A DNA stretch of 64,000 nt from Microvirga sp. VF16 (GTDB lineage Bacteria > Pseudomonadota > Alphaproteobacteria > Rhizobiales > Beijerinckiaceae). Below are positions 47,886 through 57,215 of this stretch, piece by piece. The notes beneath the pieces are model-generated. The model was not told where the DNA came from and searched no databases. It saw nothing but the letters and a program-made list of their open reading frames with translations. Location of the stretch: positions 3,135,501 to 3,199,500 of the forward strand of contig NZ_CP069354.1 of assembly GCF_016864375.1 (NCBI RefSeq), given 5' to 3'. How positions within the stretch are numbered: the stretch's first letter is position 1; each line of letters begins with the position of its first letter. A program made the translations under genes and the position numbers.

Positions 47886-48599
47886 ATGGGCCGGAGCTTC
47901 GCGGAACGCAGCCCCGAGACCGAGTGGATGGACACCGAGTCCGTCAGCCTCGACGATTACCGTGCCTGCCTGAAGGACCTCGCCACCGTGAATATCGTGA
48001 CCATGACCCATGGTCCGATTCTCAAATGGCTCAACCGGGCGACCCGCTCCCTCGCGTCAGACGAGCGCGTGACGATTCTCGATGTCGGATATGGATACGG
48101 CGACTTGCTGCGGCGAATCCATGAATGGAGCCGCCGTCGGAACCGGCCCGTCGACCTGATCGGAGTCGATCTCAATCCCATGAGCGAGCCGATTGCCCGC
48201 GCTGCGACGCCCTCTGGTGTTTCCATCGATTACCGGACCGGCAATGTCTTCGATTTCAAGCCTGACCACCCGATCGACTTCATCATCTGCTCGCAGACGA
48301 CCCATCACATGTCGAACGCGGAGCTTGCAAACTTCATCCGATGGATGGAGCAGGTTGCCACGCGCGGCTGGTTCATCGCCGATCTCCACCGTCATCCCAT
48401 CCCATTCCACTTCTTCCGCCTTCTGTCCCGGGCCGCCGGATGGCATCGTTTCGTCCAGCATGACGGGCCGATCTCGATAGCCCGCAGCTTCCGTCGGAAG
48501 GATTGGGAGAAGATCCTGGCTTCCGCAGGCATCGAACCTGGAACGGCTCGGATTCGCTGGTATCCTTCCTTCCGCCTTTGCGTGAGCCGTTTGAAATGA
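47886..48599 (+). CDS. SAM-dependent methyltransferase (class I)
   Basis: The 237-residue protein has SAM motif I ILDVGYGYG (64-72), an acidic end of strand 2 (IGVDLNPMSEP) and FDFIICSQTTHHM-like motif post I (IDFIICSQTTHHMSN). It fits class I methyltransferases. It starts 9 nt after the polyketide synthase and overlaps the flavoprotein by 4 nt. A likely job is O- or C-methylation of the polyketide, as an inference from position only. Confidence 0.88.
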   Translation: MGRSFAERSPETEWMDTESVSLDDYRACLKDLATVNIVTMTHGPILKWLNRATRSLASDERVTILDVGYGYGDLLRRIHEWSRRRNRPVDLIGVDLNPMSEPIARAATPSGVSIDYRTGNVFDFKPDHPIDFIICSQTTHHMSNAELANFIRWMEQVATRGWFIADLHRHPIPFHFFRLLSRAAGWHRFVQHDGPISIARSFRRKDWEKILASAGIEPGTARIRWYPSFRLCVSRLK

Positions 48600-49744
48600 G
48601 CGGAGAACGCAACGAAGAGATCGTGATCGTCGGCGGCGGTCCTGCCGGTGCATCGGCTGCCTGCATCCTTGCAGACGCTGGACGCTCTGCACTTCTGATC
48701 GAGCGCGATCCCGAGCCACGGCATAAAGTCTGCGGAGAGTTTCTGAGCATCGAGGCGCAGACCTATCTGGCCCATCTCGGCATCGACCTCGACAGACTCA
48801 GAGCAAGCCGCATCGCGCGCATTCGCCTCGCCCATGGCCGACATTCAACCGAGGCGGATCTGCCTTTCCTCTCCCGCGGGCTGTCGCGCAAGATCCTGGA
48901 CGAAGCCCTGCTGCAGCAAGCTATGTCCCGTGGAGCCGAGATCCTTCGCGGCGTCACCGTAAAAGCGATCTCGCCCGAGGGCACAGGCATCCATCTCGAT
49001 GCGGATACACACAGCGAAATCCAGACGGAGACCCTCTTTCTGGCATCGGGCAAGCATGATGTACGAGGCGCCAAGCGACCGGCAGCAGGCACGATGAACG
49101 ATCTCATCGGTTTCAAAGGGCATTATCGGCTGGCCCAAGCACAACAGATCGCGCTCGAAGGTTGTGTCGAGGTGATCCTTTTCACTGGCGGCTACGCCGG
49201 ACTGCAGCTCGTCGAAGACGGCATCGCCAATCTCTGCCTTGTGGTGACACGACAATGTTTCGACGATATCGGCAAGAGCTGGGGCGGGCTGCTCGACCGC
49301 ATCGCCCATGAATGCCCTCATCTGGGCGAGCGCATGGAGGGCGCAGAGCCGCTCTTCGAACGGCCGCTGTCGATCTTCCAGATCCCTTACGGTTATCTCC
49401 ATGTCCCGGCTCCCAGAGAGCCGCAGAGTCTGTTCCGCGTCGGCGACCAAGCCGCCGTGATCCCCTCCTTCACTGGCGACGGCATGTCGATCGCTCTCCA
49501 CAGCGGCTGCCTCGCCGCCTCGACCTTTCTCGCGCAGGGGCAAGCCAGCTCGATCTTCCACCGCCGGCTTCGGGAGGACATTCAACGCTCGCTGCGCCTC
49601 GCCTCCGCATTGAACACTACTGTGCGTTATCGTTTGGGTCGGCAGGCGGTGTTTCATCTCTGCCGCGCCTGGCCTGCCGCCATGCGCCACATGACATCGC
49701 TGACCCGCGTACAGGAGACCTCTATGGCATTGGTCGCCCGATGA
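48596..49744 (+). CDS. FAD-dependent oxidoreductase (geranylgeranyl-reductase-like)
   Basis: The 382-residue protein has the dinucleotide motif IVGGGPAGAS (11-20), the KVCGEFL motif near Cys46 shared by geranylgeranyl-reductase-type flavoproteins, and a second FAD-binding segment GDQAAVIPSFTGDGMSIALHS. This branch includes enzymes found next to type III polyketide synthases. Reaction could be hydroxylation or chain reduction of the product. The ATG overlaps the upstream methyltransferase stop (ATGA); a longer frame starting at 48503 is antisense-like and unlikely. Confidence 0.88.
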   Translation: MSGERNEEIVIVGGGPAGASAACILADAGRSALLIERDPEPRHKVCGEFLSIEAQTYLAHLGIDLDRLRASRIARIRLAHGRHSTEADLPFLSRGLSRKILDEALLQQAMSRGAEILRGVTVKAISPEGTGIHLDADTHSEIQTETLFLASGKHDVRGAKRPAAGTMNDLIGFKGHYRLAQAQQIALEGCVEVILFTGGYAGLQLVEDGIANLCLVVTRQCFDDIGKSWGGLLDRIAHECPHLGERMEGAEPLFERPLSIFQIPYGYLHVPAPREPQSLFRVGDQAAVIPSFTGDGMSIALHSGCLAASTFLAQGQASSIFHRRLREDIQRSLRLASALNTTVRYRLGRQAVFHLCRAWPAAMRHMTSLTRVQETSMALVAR

Positions 49745-50601
49745 TCGTTCCACGGCAGATCCAGACCTCCGCGGACGTTGCCGAGCACTATGACGAACTC
49801 GATCCGTTCTATCGCGAGATCTGGGGCGAGCACGTCCATCATGGCCTCTGGATCACTGGCCACGAGACGCCGGATCGGGCGGTCGAAGCACTGATTGCGC
49901 ATCTGGCGGACGGCTTGGCGTTGGAGCCCGGACAGCACATCTGCGACATCGGCTGCGGCTACGGCGCGACCGCGGAATGGCTCGCCACGCATCATGACGT
50001 GCAGGTCACCGGCATCACTCTGTCCTCGGCGCAACTGCGGCAGGCGGAGCGACGCGCCGCCGGATCGCCCCTTCTCCATTTCATGCGGCAGGATTGGCTC
50101 ACGAACACATTCGAGGATGACGCCTTCGATCATGTCATCGCCATCGAAAGCTCTGAGCATATGCCGGACAAGCAACGGTTTTTCGACGAAACGTATAGAA
50201 CCCTTCGTCCAGGCGGACGGCTTGGCGTCTATGCTTGGCTCGCCCGTGACAATGCTCTTCCATGGGAGGAACGTTATCTGCTGGAGCCGATCTGCCGCGA
50301 AGGTCGGCTGCCGAGTATGGGCACCAAGACGGAATATTGCGATTTGGCCGTGAAGGCCGGTTTCAGGATCGACGGATTCGAGGATCTCAGCGCGAAAGTG
50401 CGGCGCACCTGGTCTGTCTGTGCTGGGCGGGTCGCGAAGAAGCTTCTGACCCATTCGCACTACCGGCGCTATTTGCTCGATGCGCGCTCCAAGAACCGGA
50501 TCTTTGCCTTGACCCTCCCGCGCATCTGGCTGGCCTATGCCACAGGCTCGATGCGTTACGGTCTTCTCACAGCCTGCAAGCCGGCCTTGAGCGGAACCTA
50601 G
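49741..50601 (+). CDS. SAM-dependent methyltransferase (tocopherol / cyclopropane type)
   Basis: From an ATG overlapping the flavoprotein stop by 4 nt the product is 286 residues. It has HYDELDPFYREIWGEHVHHG, SAM motif I CDIGCGYGATAEW (68-80), and AIESSEHMPDK at motif post I. This pattern is like gamma-tocopherol methyltransferases and related small-molecule C- or O-methyltransferases. It closes the four-gene polyketide set. Its 3' end meets the ankyrin gene with a 4-nt overlap. Confidence 0.88.
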   Translation: MIVPRQIQTSADVAEHYDELDPFYREIWGEHVHHGLWITGHETPDRAVEALIAHLADGLALEPGQHICDIGCGYGATAEWLATHHDVQVTGITLSSAQLRQAERRAAGSPLLHFMRQDWLTNTFEDDAFDHVIAIESSEHMPDKQRFFDETYRTLRPGGRLGVYAWLARDNALPWEERYLLEPICREGRLPSMGTKTEYCDLAVKAGFRIDGFEDLSAKVRRTWSVCAGRVAKKLLTHSHYRRYLLDARSKNRIFALTLPRIWLAYATGSMRYGLLTACKPALSGT

Positions 50602-51116
50602 AACCGCAGGAGCAGCTCCGCCGTTTCCGCCGCTCCCATGGCACCGGCAAGCTGCGCGGCGGTCAGGCCGCCTGCATCCCGCGCCTGCACATCCGCACCG
50701 CGCGCGAGCAGAACCTCGACGATTTCGCTGCGGTTGAACATGGCCGCGATCATGAGCGGCGTCTTTCCACCGTCGCTGCGGCCGTTGACGTCCGCTCCAC
50801 CGTCCAGAAGGCTCAAGATCGTCGCCATGTCTCCCTTGAAGGCAGCGCCGGCAAGCGGCGTCTGCCCGCGGTCGTTGGCAAGCTCCGGATCGGCGCCATG
50901 CTCCATGAGAAGCTGCACCGCATCGGCATGGCCGTGATAGCTCGCGAGCATCAGGAGCGAGTCGCCCTTCTCGTTGCGCAGGTTCGGTGGCAGGCCCATG
51001 CGCAGCAAGTCTCCGAGCTCCTGCACCTGCCCTGCCCGCGCATGCTGAAAGACGCGCTGAGCGAAGGCGATGGTTTCCTCGTCCGGTTCCGGCGGCTTGG
51101 TCGGGTCATTGTGCAT
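50598..51116 (-). CDS. Ankyrin repeat protein
   Basis: The 172-residue protein has four ankyrin repeats (about 40-170): GDSLLMLASYHGHADAVQLL, GQTPLAGAAFKGDMATILSL, GKTPLMIAAMFNRSEIVEVL and GLTAAQLAGAMGAAETAELL. There is no signal peptide, so it is probably a cytoplasmic protein-binding module. The partner is not apparent. It shares a strand with the nucleoside hydrolase upstream, 27 nt away, and may be co-transcribed. Confidence 0.92.
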   Translation of the reverse strand: MHNDPTKPPEPDEETIAFAQRVFQHARAGQVQELGDLLRMGLPPNLRNEKGDSLLMLASYHGHADAVQLLMEHGADPELANDRGQTPLAGAAFKGDMATILSLLDGGADVNGRSDGGKTPLMIAAMFNRSEIVEVLLARGADVQARDAGGLTAAQLAGAMGAAETAELLLRF

Positions 51117-51143
51117 CCCATGCTCCCGAATTCGTCCGATCCT

Positions 51144-52067
51144 CTAGATAGCGATCAGCTGCCGCGCGAGAAGATCGAGAGCGGCAGGTGCATCGACCCC
51201 CAGGGTGACCTGGACCGGAGATCCATTCTCGTCGATTGCGAGCGCTCCCGCGTTCTCGGCTGCGCCGACATCGACGCTCAGGCGAAGCTCTTCGAGACGA
51301 AAGAGGTCGGGCGCGAGGGCAAACAGCATCACGCAGGGATCGTGCAGCGGGCGGCTCTCCTGATGCGTGGCCGCCTCGAAATAGGATTCGATGAGGCTCG
51401 CCACCATCGCGGCCGCAGGCTTTCCGCTTTTCGACATGGCATCGGTGAAATCACGCGAGGCGCGCACGCGCCGGGTCACGTCGAGCGGGATCAACACGAG
51501 CGGCAACCCCGATTCCACGACGGTCGCCGCCGCTTCCGGATCGGCCCAGAGGTTGAACTCGGAGCGCGGACCCACATTGCCGCGCTCGTGGACAGCGCCT
51601 CCCATGGCAACGATCCGGCCGATACGCTTCGCCGCATCCGGCTTTTCGAGAACGAGCTGCGCCAGATTGGTGAGCGGTCCGAGAGCCAGCACATCGACGG
51701 TGCCTGCCTCTTCGCGCAGCAGGAGGTCCGCAAGCCATTCGACAGCCGGCCGAGCTTCGGGATCGCGGGCGGGCGCGGGCAAATTTACGCCACCGATGCC
51801 GTCCTCGCCGTGCAGGTTCAGGGGCTCCGGTCCCGGACGCGAGAAGGGTACAGCGGCACCCGTGAAGACGGGAATATCCTCCCGGCCAGCAAAAGCCAGA
51901 AGCCGGCCCGCATTGCGCGTCGTCGTCTCGATCCCGATGTTGCCGGCCACGGTGGTGATGCCGGCAATCGAAAGCTCCGGCGAGGAGAGGGCCAGGAGGA
52001 TGCCGATGGCATCGTCGATTCCCGGATCTGTATCGATGACGACGAGGCGGGGTTTTGCATGAGGCAT
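51144..52067 (-). CDS. Nucleoside hydrolase (IU-type)
   Basis: The 307-residue enzyme cleaves the N-glycosidic bond of ribonucleosides to free the base and ribose. The calcium-binding Asp cluster appears in VVIDTDPGIDDAIGILLAL (residues 8-26); the GPLTNLA motif and RSEFNLWADPEAA follow. A second Asp in PLHDPCVMLFAL completes the site. The start is uncertain: 52067 ATG, or 52133 ATG giving 22 more residues. It diverges from the adenine deaminase gene and leads into the ankyrin gene, consistent with a role in purine or pyrimidine salvage. Confidence 0.9.
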   Translation of the reverse strand: MPHAKPRLVVIDTDPGIDDAIGILLALSSPELSIAGITTVAGNIGIETTTRNAGRLLAFAGREDIPVFTGAAVPFSRPGPEPLNLHGEDGIGGVNLPAPARDPEARPAVEWLADLLLREEAGTVDVLALGPLTNLAQLVLEKPDAAKRIGRIVAMGGAVHERGNVGPRSEFNLWADPEAAATVVESGLPLVLIPLDVTRRVRASRDFTDAMSKSGKPAAAMVASLIESYFEAATHQESRPLHDPCVMLFALAPDLFRLEELRLSVDVGAAENAGALAIDENGSPVQVTLGVDAPAALDLLARQLIAI

Positions 52068-52148
52068 GATGGGGGTAGAAACCTTCCTTTGAATCGGCCG
52101 CCCCTTATCCGACAGCGGGCGGCGTTTGACCATATCCACAGGTGACCT

Positions 52149-54023
52149 TTGACCCATTCCTCCCCGCTTCCCGACGACCTTCTCGTGAATGCAGCGGATG
52201 AGGTGACAATCCGCCAGGATCTGGTTCTGGTCGCGCTGGGCAAGCGCCCGGCCGACATGCTCCTGCGGGTCGGCCGTCTGCTCGACGTTCCTACCCGGAC
52301 TTGGCTCGACGATCAGGAGATCGCCATCCGCGGCCGCCGCATCGCCTGGACGGGACCGGCGGGAGCATTTCCCGGAACGGCGCTGGCGCGTGAGGATCGT
52401 TCACCTCTCTTTGCCGTTCCTGGCTTCGGCGAGGTGCACAAGCATATCGAGAGTTCGCACATCACGCCCGAATACGAGGCGGCGCTCGTCCTGCCGCGCG
52501 GCAACACCTGGACCTGCGAGGCGAGCCACGAATTCTCCAATGTGGACGGCGCCCATAATCTCGAGTTCTGGCTCACCGCGCGGCGCCACGGCTCGCCGAT
52601 GAAGATCTTTCCCCTGCCCGGCTCGGCCGTTCCGCCGACCGCCTTTGAATGGGGTGGAGGCTATTACGGCTATGACGAGCAGGCGGGCTTTCTGAAAGAA
52701 AGCCTCATGGTCGCGGGTCTCGACGAAGTGATGGACTGGCCGGCCGTCTGGAATCCGGAGAACCCTTCGCACAAGCGGCTCTGGGGGATGATCCAGGCCA
52801 CGTTCGAGAAGCGTGGCGTCGTGGAGGGCCACGGCGCAGGCCTGCGGGATCTCGACTCCATCAATGCCTTCGCCGCGGCGGGTCTCGCCTCCGATCACGA
52901 GGGTTGGACCGCACAGGAGGTATGGGACAAGCTGCGCCACGGCATCTTTATCGAGATCAGGCCCCATTCCATGCCGGAGATCATCGCGGGGCTCATCGAG
53001 CGTGGCCTCACCGACTGGTCGCAGGTGGCTTTTGCCACCGACGACCGCAGCGCATCGGACACGCTGAAGATGGGCGCGACCGACCACAACGTACGCCTTG
53101 CGATCCAATCGGGACTGGCGCCGGAAATCGCGATCCAATGCGTCACGATCAACCCGGCGCGACACATGCGGCTCACGCCCTGGGTCGGCAGCATCGCGCC
53201 GGGACGCTTCGCCGACATCGTGCTGCTCGACGATGTGGAGAAGCTTTCCATCACCGAGGTCTGGGCGGATGGGCGGCCCGTCTCGAAGGGCACCGATTAT
53301 ACCGGCACGCTGCCCTCGATCGCCTGGCCCGATTGGGCCTCCAAGACCGTGAACATCAAGCGCCGGGTCGAGCCGAAAGATTTCGCCATCACCGCCGAGG
53401 CCGGTCGTGAGACCATGCACGCCGCTTTGCTGCGCCCGTTCCACTGGCACGACGATTTCATTCCCATGGAGCTTCCTGTCGAAAACGGCGAGGTCCAGCG
53501 CGATCCGGCCCGGAACGTCACCAAGTTTTCCATCGTCGACCGCTTTTCCGGCGGGGCGAAGATTTCCCGCATGTTCTGGCTCGGCTGCGGCCCGAAGACG
53601 CCGGATACGGCGGTCGGCTGCACCGTGGCGCACGACAAGCACAATCTCTGGATCGTCGGCTCGTCGGATGAGGCCATGGCGATGGTGGCAAACCGCGTTG
53701 CCGAGATCGGCGGCGGCTGGGTTCTGGTCAGCAGCGGCAAGGTTTTGGCGGAGGTGCGCTATGAGATCGGCGGCCTGATGACCCAGCGCCCGGCGGAAGA
53801 ACTCGATGCCGAGATGCAGCAGCTTTATGCAGCGGCGGAAACAATCGAATGGCTCTACGAGCCGACCTTTTCGCCGCGCTGGTTTCCGGGCTTCCCGGAG
53901 CGGCTGCAATTCGCGACCCTGACCTGCGCGCCCTGGCGCTGGGTTCTGGTGGCGCCCTGCGAGGCAGCGCCGCAGGGCTTCGTCAATGTGGCGACCGGGC
54001 AGACGCACCCGGTCGTCTGGTAG
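52149..54023 (+). CDS. Adenine deaminase family protein (divergent)
   Basis: The 624-residue protein has the two-domain design of adenine deaminases: an amidohydrolase barrel with the metal motif HKH (97 and 99) in VPGFGEVHKHIESS, SHEFSN, SDHEGWTAQEV and ATDDRSASD, then a C-terminal adenine deaminase domain (TVAHDKHNLWIVG, EIGGGWVLVS). The usual sequence is HVHIESS and a HEIANV box; here they are HKHIESS and SHEFSNV, and the protein is longer than the usual 560-600 residues. So the substrate may differ. Start is TTG with an AGGTGA site; divergent from the nucleoside hydrolase. Confidence 0.85.
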   Translation: MTHSSPLPDDLLVNAADEVTIRQDLVLVALGKRPADMLLRVGRLLDVPTRTWLDDQEIAIRGRRIAWTGPAGAFPGTALAREDRSPLFAVPGFGEVHKHIESSHITPEYEAALVLPRGNTWTCEASHEFSNVDGAHNLEFWLTARRHGSPMKIFPLPGSAVPPTAFEWGGGYYGYDEQAGFLKESLMVAGLDEVMDWPAVWNPENPSHKRLWGMIQATFEKRGVVEGHGAGLRDLDSINAFAAAGLASDHEGWTAQEVWDKLRHGIFIEIRPHSMPEIIAGLIERGLTDWSQVAFATDDRSASDTLKMGATDHNVRLAIQSGLAPEIAIQCVTINPARHMRLTPWVGSIAPGRFADIVLLDDVEKLSITEVWADGRPVSKGTDYTGTLPSIAWPDWASKTVNIKRRVEPKDFAITAEAGRETMHAALLRPFHWHDDFIPMELPVENGEVQRDPARNVTKFSIVDRFSGGAKISRMFWLGCGPKTPDTAVGCTVAHDKHNLWIVGSSDEAMAMVANRVAEIGGGWVLVSSGKVLAEVRYEIGGLMTQRPAEELDAEMQQLYAAAETIEWLYEPTFSPRWFPGFPERLQFATLTCAPWRWVLVAPCEAAPQGFVNVATGQTHPVVW

Positions 54024-54026
54024 CGA

Positions 54027-55352
54027 TCATCCGGCCGCGTCGATCCGGGCCATCTCGGCCTTGAACGCGGCGGCGATCTGGCCCGCATCGCGCAGGATCT
54101 TCTTGCGCTCTAGGCTCTCGACATCACGCCCGCGCATGATCCAGCGGCCGCCGACCATCACGTCCTGCACGTCGACCGGCATGGCGGAGAATACGAGCGT
54201 GGCGTAGATGTCGTAGACCGGCTGCATGCGCGGCGCCGACACATCGATGCGGATGAGATCCGCCTGCTTGCCGGGTTCCAGCGAACCGATGCGGCTATCG
54301 AGCCCCAGCACCTGCGCGCCCTCAAGCGTCGCCATGCGGATCACCTGCGCCGCAGGCATCGGCTTGCGGCTGTGGCCGAGCAGCTTCTGGAACATGGAGA
54401 CCGGGCCGAACTGGCTGAACAGATCGAGCGTGTTGCCGCTCATCGGCCCGTCGGTGGCGATGCCGACCTTGATGCCAGCGGCGCGCATGGCTTCGATAGG
54501 CGCGATGCCACGTCCCGCCTTCGCATTCGAGCGGGCATTGTGGGCCACGCGCACGTCGGCCTTCGCCATCCGTTCGATCTCGAACGGGTCAATATGAAGG
54601 CAATGGGCCGCGATCAGACCGGGCAGCAGAAGTCCTGCCTTCTCCACGACCGCTACGGGACGCATGCCGTGGTTCTTACGGCACCATTCCATCTCGCTGT
54701 CCATCTCGGCGAGATGGAGCTGCACCGGCACGTCGGGATGCGCCTCGGCCCAGCGGGCGACGCGAGCCATGATTGCGACATCGGTCGAATACGGCGCGTG
54801 GGGCGCGATGGACGGAACGATCCTATCATGACCGGAGAACTCGGCAACGAGTTCCTCGACAAGGGCGAAGCCCTCCTCGGCATTTTTGTGGTCCGGCGGA
54901 TCGAAGGTCGCGAGCGTCTGGCCGACCACACCGCGCAGGCCGGCCTGGTCCAGAGCCCGCCCGACCTCCGTCTCGTAGTAATACATGTCAGCGATGGTGG
55001 TGACGCCCGCCTCGATGGATTCGAGCGCGCCAAGGAGCGTGCCGACGCGCACCATCTCCGGCGTCACGAACTTGCGCTCCATCGGCAGCACGTAGCGGAA
55101 CAGCCGGTCGTCCACGTCCTCGCCAAGGCCGCGGAACAAGGTCATCGCCAGATGGGCATGGGGATTGACCATGCCGGGCATGACCACATCACCGTCGACA
55201 TCGATCACTTCGGCGCCATCCACCTGCGGCGGCTCGCCGGCGCCGAGCGCGCGGATCGTGCTGCCTTCGATATGGATCCAGCCGTTCTCGATGACGCTCA
55301 TCGCCTCGTCGATGGGAAGCAGGTAGGCGTTCCTGATGAGGATCGAGGTCAT
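54027..55352 (-). CDS. Amidohydrolase (TRZ/ATZ or SAH/MTA deaminase type)
   Basis: The 441-residue protein has the metal site HAH in MVNPHAHLAMTLFRG (64-66), HLAEMDSEM, AAHCLHID, HNARSNAKAGRG and TDGPMSGNTLDLF. This is the pattern of guanine, cytosine, S-adenosylhomocysteine and methylthioadenosine deaminases. Start MTSILIRNAY overlaps the ABC ATPase stop (TGATG), so the two are coupled. This links the deaminase to the transporter's substrate. An antisense frame starting at 55481 is not used. Confidence 0.88.
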   Translation of the reverse strand: MTSILIRNAYLLPIDEAMSVIENGWIHIEGSTIRALGAGEPPQVDGAEVIDVDGDVVMPGMVNPHAHLAMTLFRGLGEDVDDRLFRYVLPMERKFVTPEMVRVGTLLGALESIEAGVTTIADMYYYETEVGRALDQAGLRGVVGQTLATFDPPDHKNAEEGFALVEELVAEFSGHDRIVPSIAPHAPYSTDVAIMARVARWAEAHPDVPVQLHLAEMDSEMEWCRKNHGMRPVAVVEKAGLLLPGLIAAHCLHIDPFEIERMAKADVRVAHNARSNAKAGRGIAPIEAMRAAGIKVGIATDGPMSGNTLDLFSQFGPVSMFQKLLGHSRKPMPAAQVIRMATLEGAQVLGLDSRIGSLEPGKQADLIRIDVSAPRMQPVYDIYATLVFSAMPVDVQDVMVGGRWIMRGRDVESLERKKILRDAGQIAAAFKAEMARIDAAG

Positions 55353-56419
55353 CAGCGTGCATCCTCGGCGGCAAGAATCGTGCATTGCTCCGGCATCGGC
55401 ACGAGCTTCACGTTCGTGCCGGCCTCGAGCGGCGTCGTGAGGCTGCCATTGGCAATCAGATGCCCGGCGGGCGTCTCGCATTGATACTGATAGGCGCGAC
55501 CGAGATAGGTGCGCAGACCGAGCTGCGCCGGAAGCCCCTCGGCTGCGGGATCTGTCGACACCACCAGACCGTCCGGGCGTGTCGCCAGCAGGAAGGTATC
55601 CGGGATATTGCCGAACAGGCTTTGAGACAGCCGCAGCCGCATTCCCGCAGTCTCGGCGGTGACGACGTCGCCGTCGCGGGCGACCACCTTGAGCGGAATG
55701 ATGTTCTCGAAGCCGACGAAGCGGGCCACGAAGGTGTTGGCAGGGCGCCGGTAGAGCACTTCCGGCCGATCGAACTGCATCAGCCGTCCGGCATTCATGA
55801 TCGCGACGCGGTCGGAGATCGAGAAGGCCTCCTCCTGGTCGTGCGTGACATAGACCGAGGTGGTGCCGTTGGCCCGTTGGAGCTGGCGGATCTCGACGCG
55901 CATGTCGACCCGCAGCTTCGCATCGAGGTTGGACAGCGGCTCATCGAACATCAGCAACGGCGGCTCGATCACGAGCGCCCGGGCGAGAGCGACGCGCTGC
56001 TTCTGCCCGCCAGAGAGGGCGCCCGGTGCCCTCTCCGCCAGAGGCGCCAGACCCACGCGCTCGAGCATCGCCATCGCCCGCTTGCGACGCTCGTCCGCGC
56101 CGATGCCGCGCTGCTTGAGGCCGAAGGCGACATTGTCGAGAACGGAGAGATGCGGGAACAGGGCGTAGTTCTGGAAGACGAGGCCGATATCGCGTTTGTG
56201 GGTCGGCAGCCGCGTCAGGTCGCGCCCGCCGAGCGAGATGGATCCGCTGGTCGGCGAGAGAAACCCGGCGATCAGGCGCAAGGTGGTGGTCTTGCCGCAA
56301 CCGCTGGCACCGAGAAGCGAGACGAGCTCGCCGGCCTGGACCGAGAGCGAAAGGTCTTCGAGAACCTTGGTCGTCCCGTAATGGGCGGAGACGGCGTTGA
56401 TGTCGAGAGGCTGTGTCAC
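55352..56419 (-). CDS. ABC transporter ATP-binding protein (polyamine / PotA type)
   Basis: This is the ATPase of an importer. The product from GTG 56419 is 355 residues, with Walker A LLGASGCGKTT, LSGGQKQRVALARAL signature, Walker B MFDEPLSNLDA, VYVTHDQEEAF and a TOBE-type C-terminal domain (VARFVGFENIIPL). It is typical of PotA / FbpC-like importers. The longer TTG start at 56437 lacks a ribosome-binding site. It overlaps the deaminase gene and follows the permeases in a four-gene transport unit. Confidence 0.93.
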   Translation of the reverse strand: MTQPLDINAVSAHYGTTKVLEDLSLSVQAGELVSLLGASGCGKTTTLRLIAGFLSPTSGSISLGGRDLTRLPTHKRDIGLVFQNYALFPHLSVLDNVAFGLKQRGIGADERRKRAMAMLERVGLAPLAERAPGALSGGQKQRVALARALVIEPPLLMFDEPLSNLDAKLRVDMRVEIRQLQRANGTTSVYVTHDQEEAFSISDRVAIMNAGRLMQFDRPEVLYRRPANTFVARFVGFENIIPLKVVARDGDVVTAETAGMRLRLSQSLFGNIPDTFLLATRPDGLVVSTDPAAEGLPAQLGLRTYLGRAYQYQCETPAGHLIANGSLTTPLEAGTNVKLVPMPEQCTILAAEDAR

Positions 56420-56426
56420 GTCAAAG

Positions 56427-57215
56427 CTACTTCGCAAGAAAGGTGAGGCCGAGGGTTCGCTCCACGATGGCCATCACGGCCACGGTGAGGAACATCAGAA
56501 GCACGGAAACGGAGGCGACGGTTGGGTCGAAGAACTGCTCCACATGGGCGAGGATCTGGATCGGCAGGGTGCTGATTCCCGGCCCGGTCAGGAAGAGCGA
56601 GACCGACACGTCATTGAGCGAGGTGATGAAGGCGAGGATGAAGGCCGCGATCACCCCTGCCCGCACATTCGGCAGCACGATAGTGAAGAAGGTCTTCACC
56701 GGAGCGCTCCCTAAGCTGATCGCCGCCTCCTCGATGGAGAAGTCGAAGGAGGCAAGACTCGCGCTGATCACCCGCACCACGTAAGGCAGCACGATCAGCG
56801 TGTGACCGATGAGGAGGGACAGGAAGATTGGCGCGCCGGTGCCGACCGTCAGCGACTTCAGCAGGGCGAAGCCGAACACGATCTCGGGCACGAGGATCGG
56901 CAGTACGAACAGCGTTCCCAGCCATTTCGGCAGCTCGATCCGGAATCGGTTGAGCGCATAGGCCGCCGGAATGCCGATCAGGAGAGCGATGAGCGTTCCG
57001 AGAAGTGCGATCTGCAGGCTCGTTATGATGGTCCGTCGGAAAGCACTGATCTCGAAGATATTCGAGAACCAGCGCAGGGAAAGCCCTTGCGGCGGGAAGG
57101 TCAGGTAAGTGGTGTCGCTGAGCGCCGCGCCGACGACGATGACGAGCGGAACCATCAGGAACAGATAGACCAGCGCCGTGACGACGATCAGGAGGAAATG
57201 AGGTCTGTCGGACAT
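56427..57215 (-). CDS. ABC transporter permease (PotC-like)
   Basis: The 262-residue membrane protein has six spans and the EAA-like loop EEAAISLGSAPVKTFFTIVLP (about 172-192; given here as its start and end only, EEAAISLGS). It resembles the second permease of spermidine/putrescine-type importers. The start MSDRPHFLL overlaps the first permease's stop (TGATG). A longer frame that reads through the first permease in another register is a shadow. Confidence 0.92.
   Translation of the reverse strand: MSDRPHFLLIVVTALVYLFLMVPLVIVVGAALSDTTYLTFPPQGLSLRWFSNIFEISAFRRTIITSLQIALLGTLIALLIGIPAAYALNRFRIELPKWLGTLFVLPILVPEIVFGFALLKSLTVGTGAPIFLSLLIGHTLIVLPYVVRVISASLASFDFSIEEAAISLGSAPVKTFFTIVLPNVRAGVIAAFILAFITSLNDVSVSLFLTGPGISTLPIQILAHVEQFFDPTVASVSVLLMFLTVAVMAIVERTLGLTFLAK

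Noticed and set aside
50262-52145. A 627-codon open frame on the plus strand
   Set aside because: It reads across the end of a methyltransferase in another frame and antisense to the ankyrin and nucleoside hydrolase genes, which have real motifs.
52401-54008. A 535-codon open frame on the minus strand
   Set aside because: It is antisense to the adenine-deaminase-family gene and has no recognisable domains.
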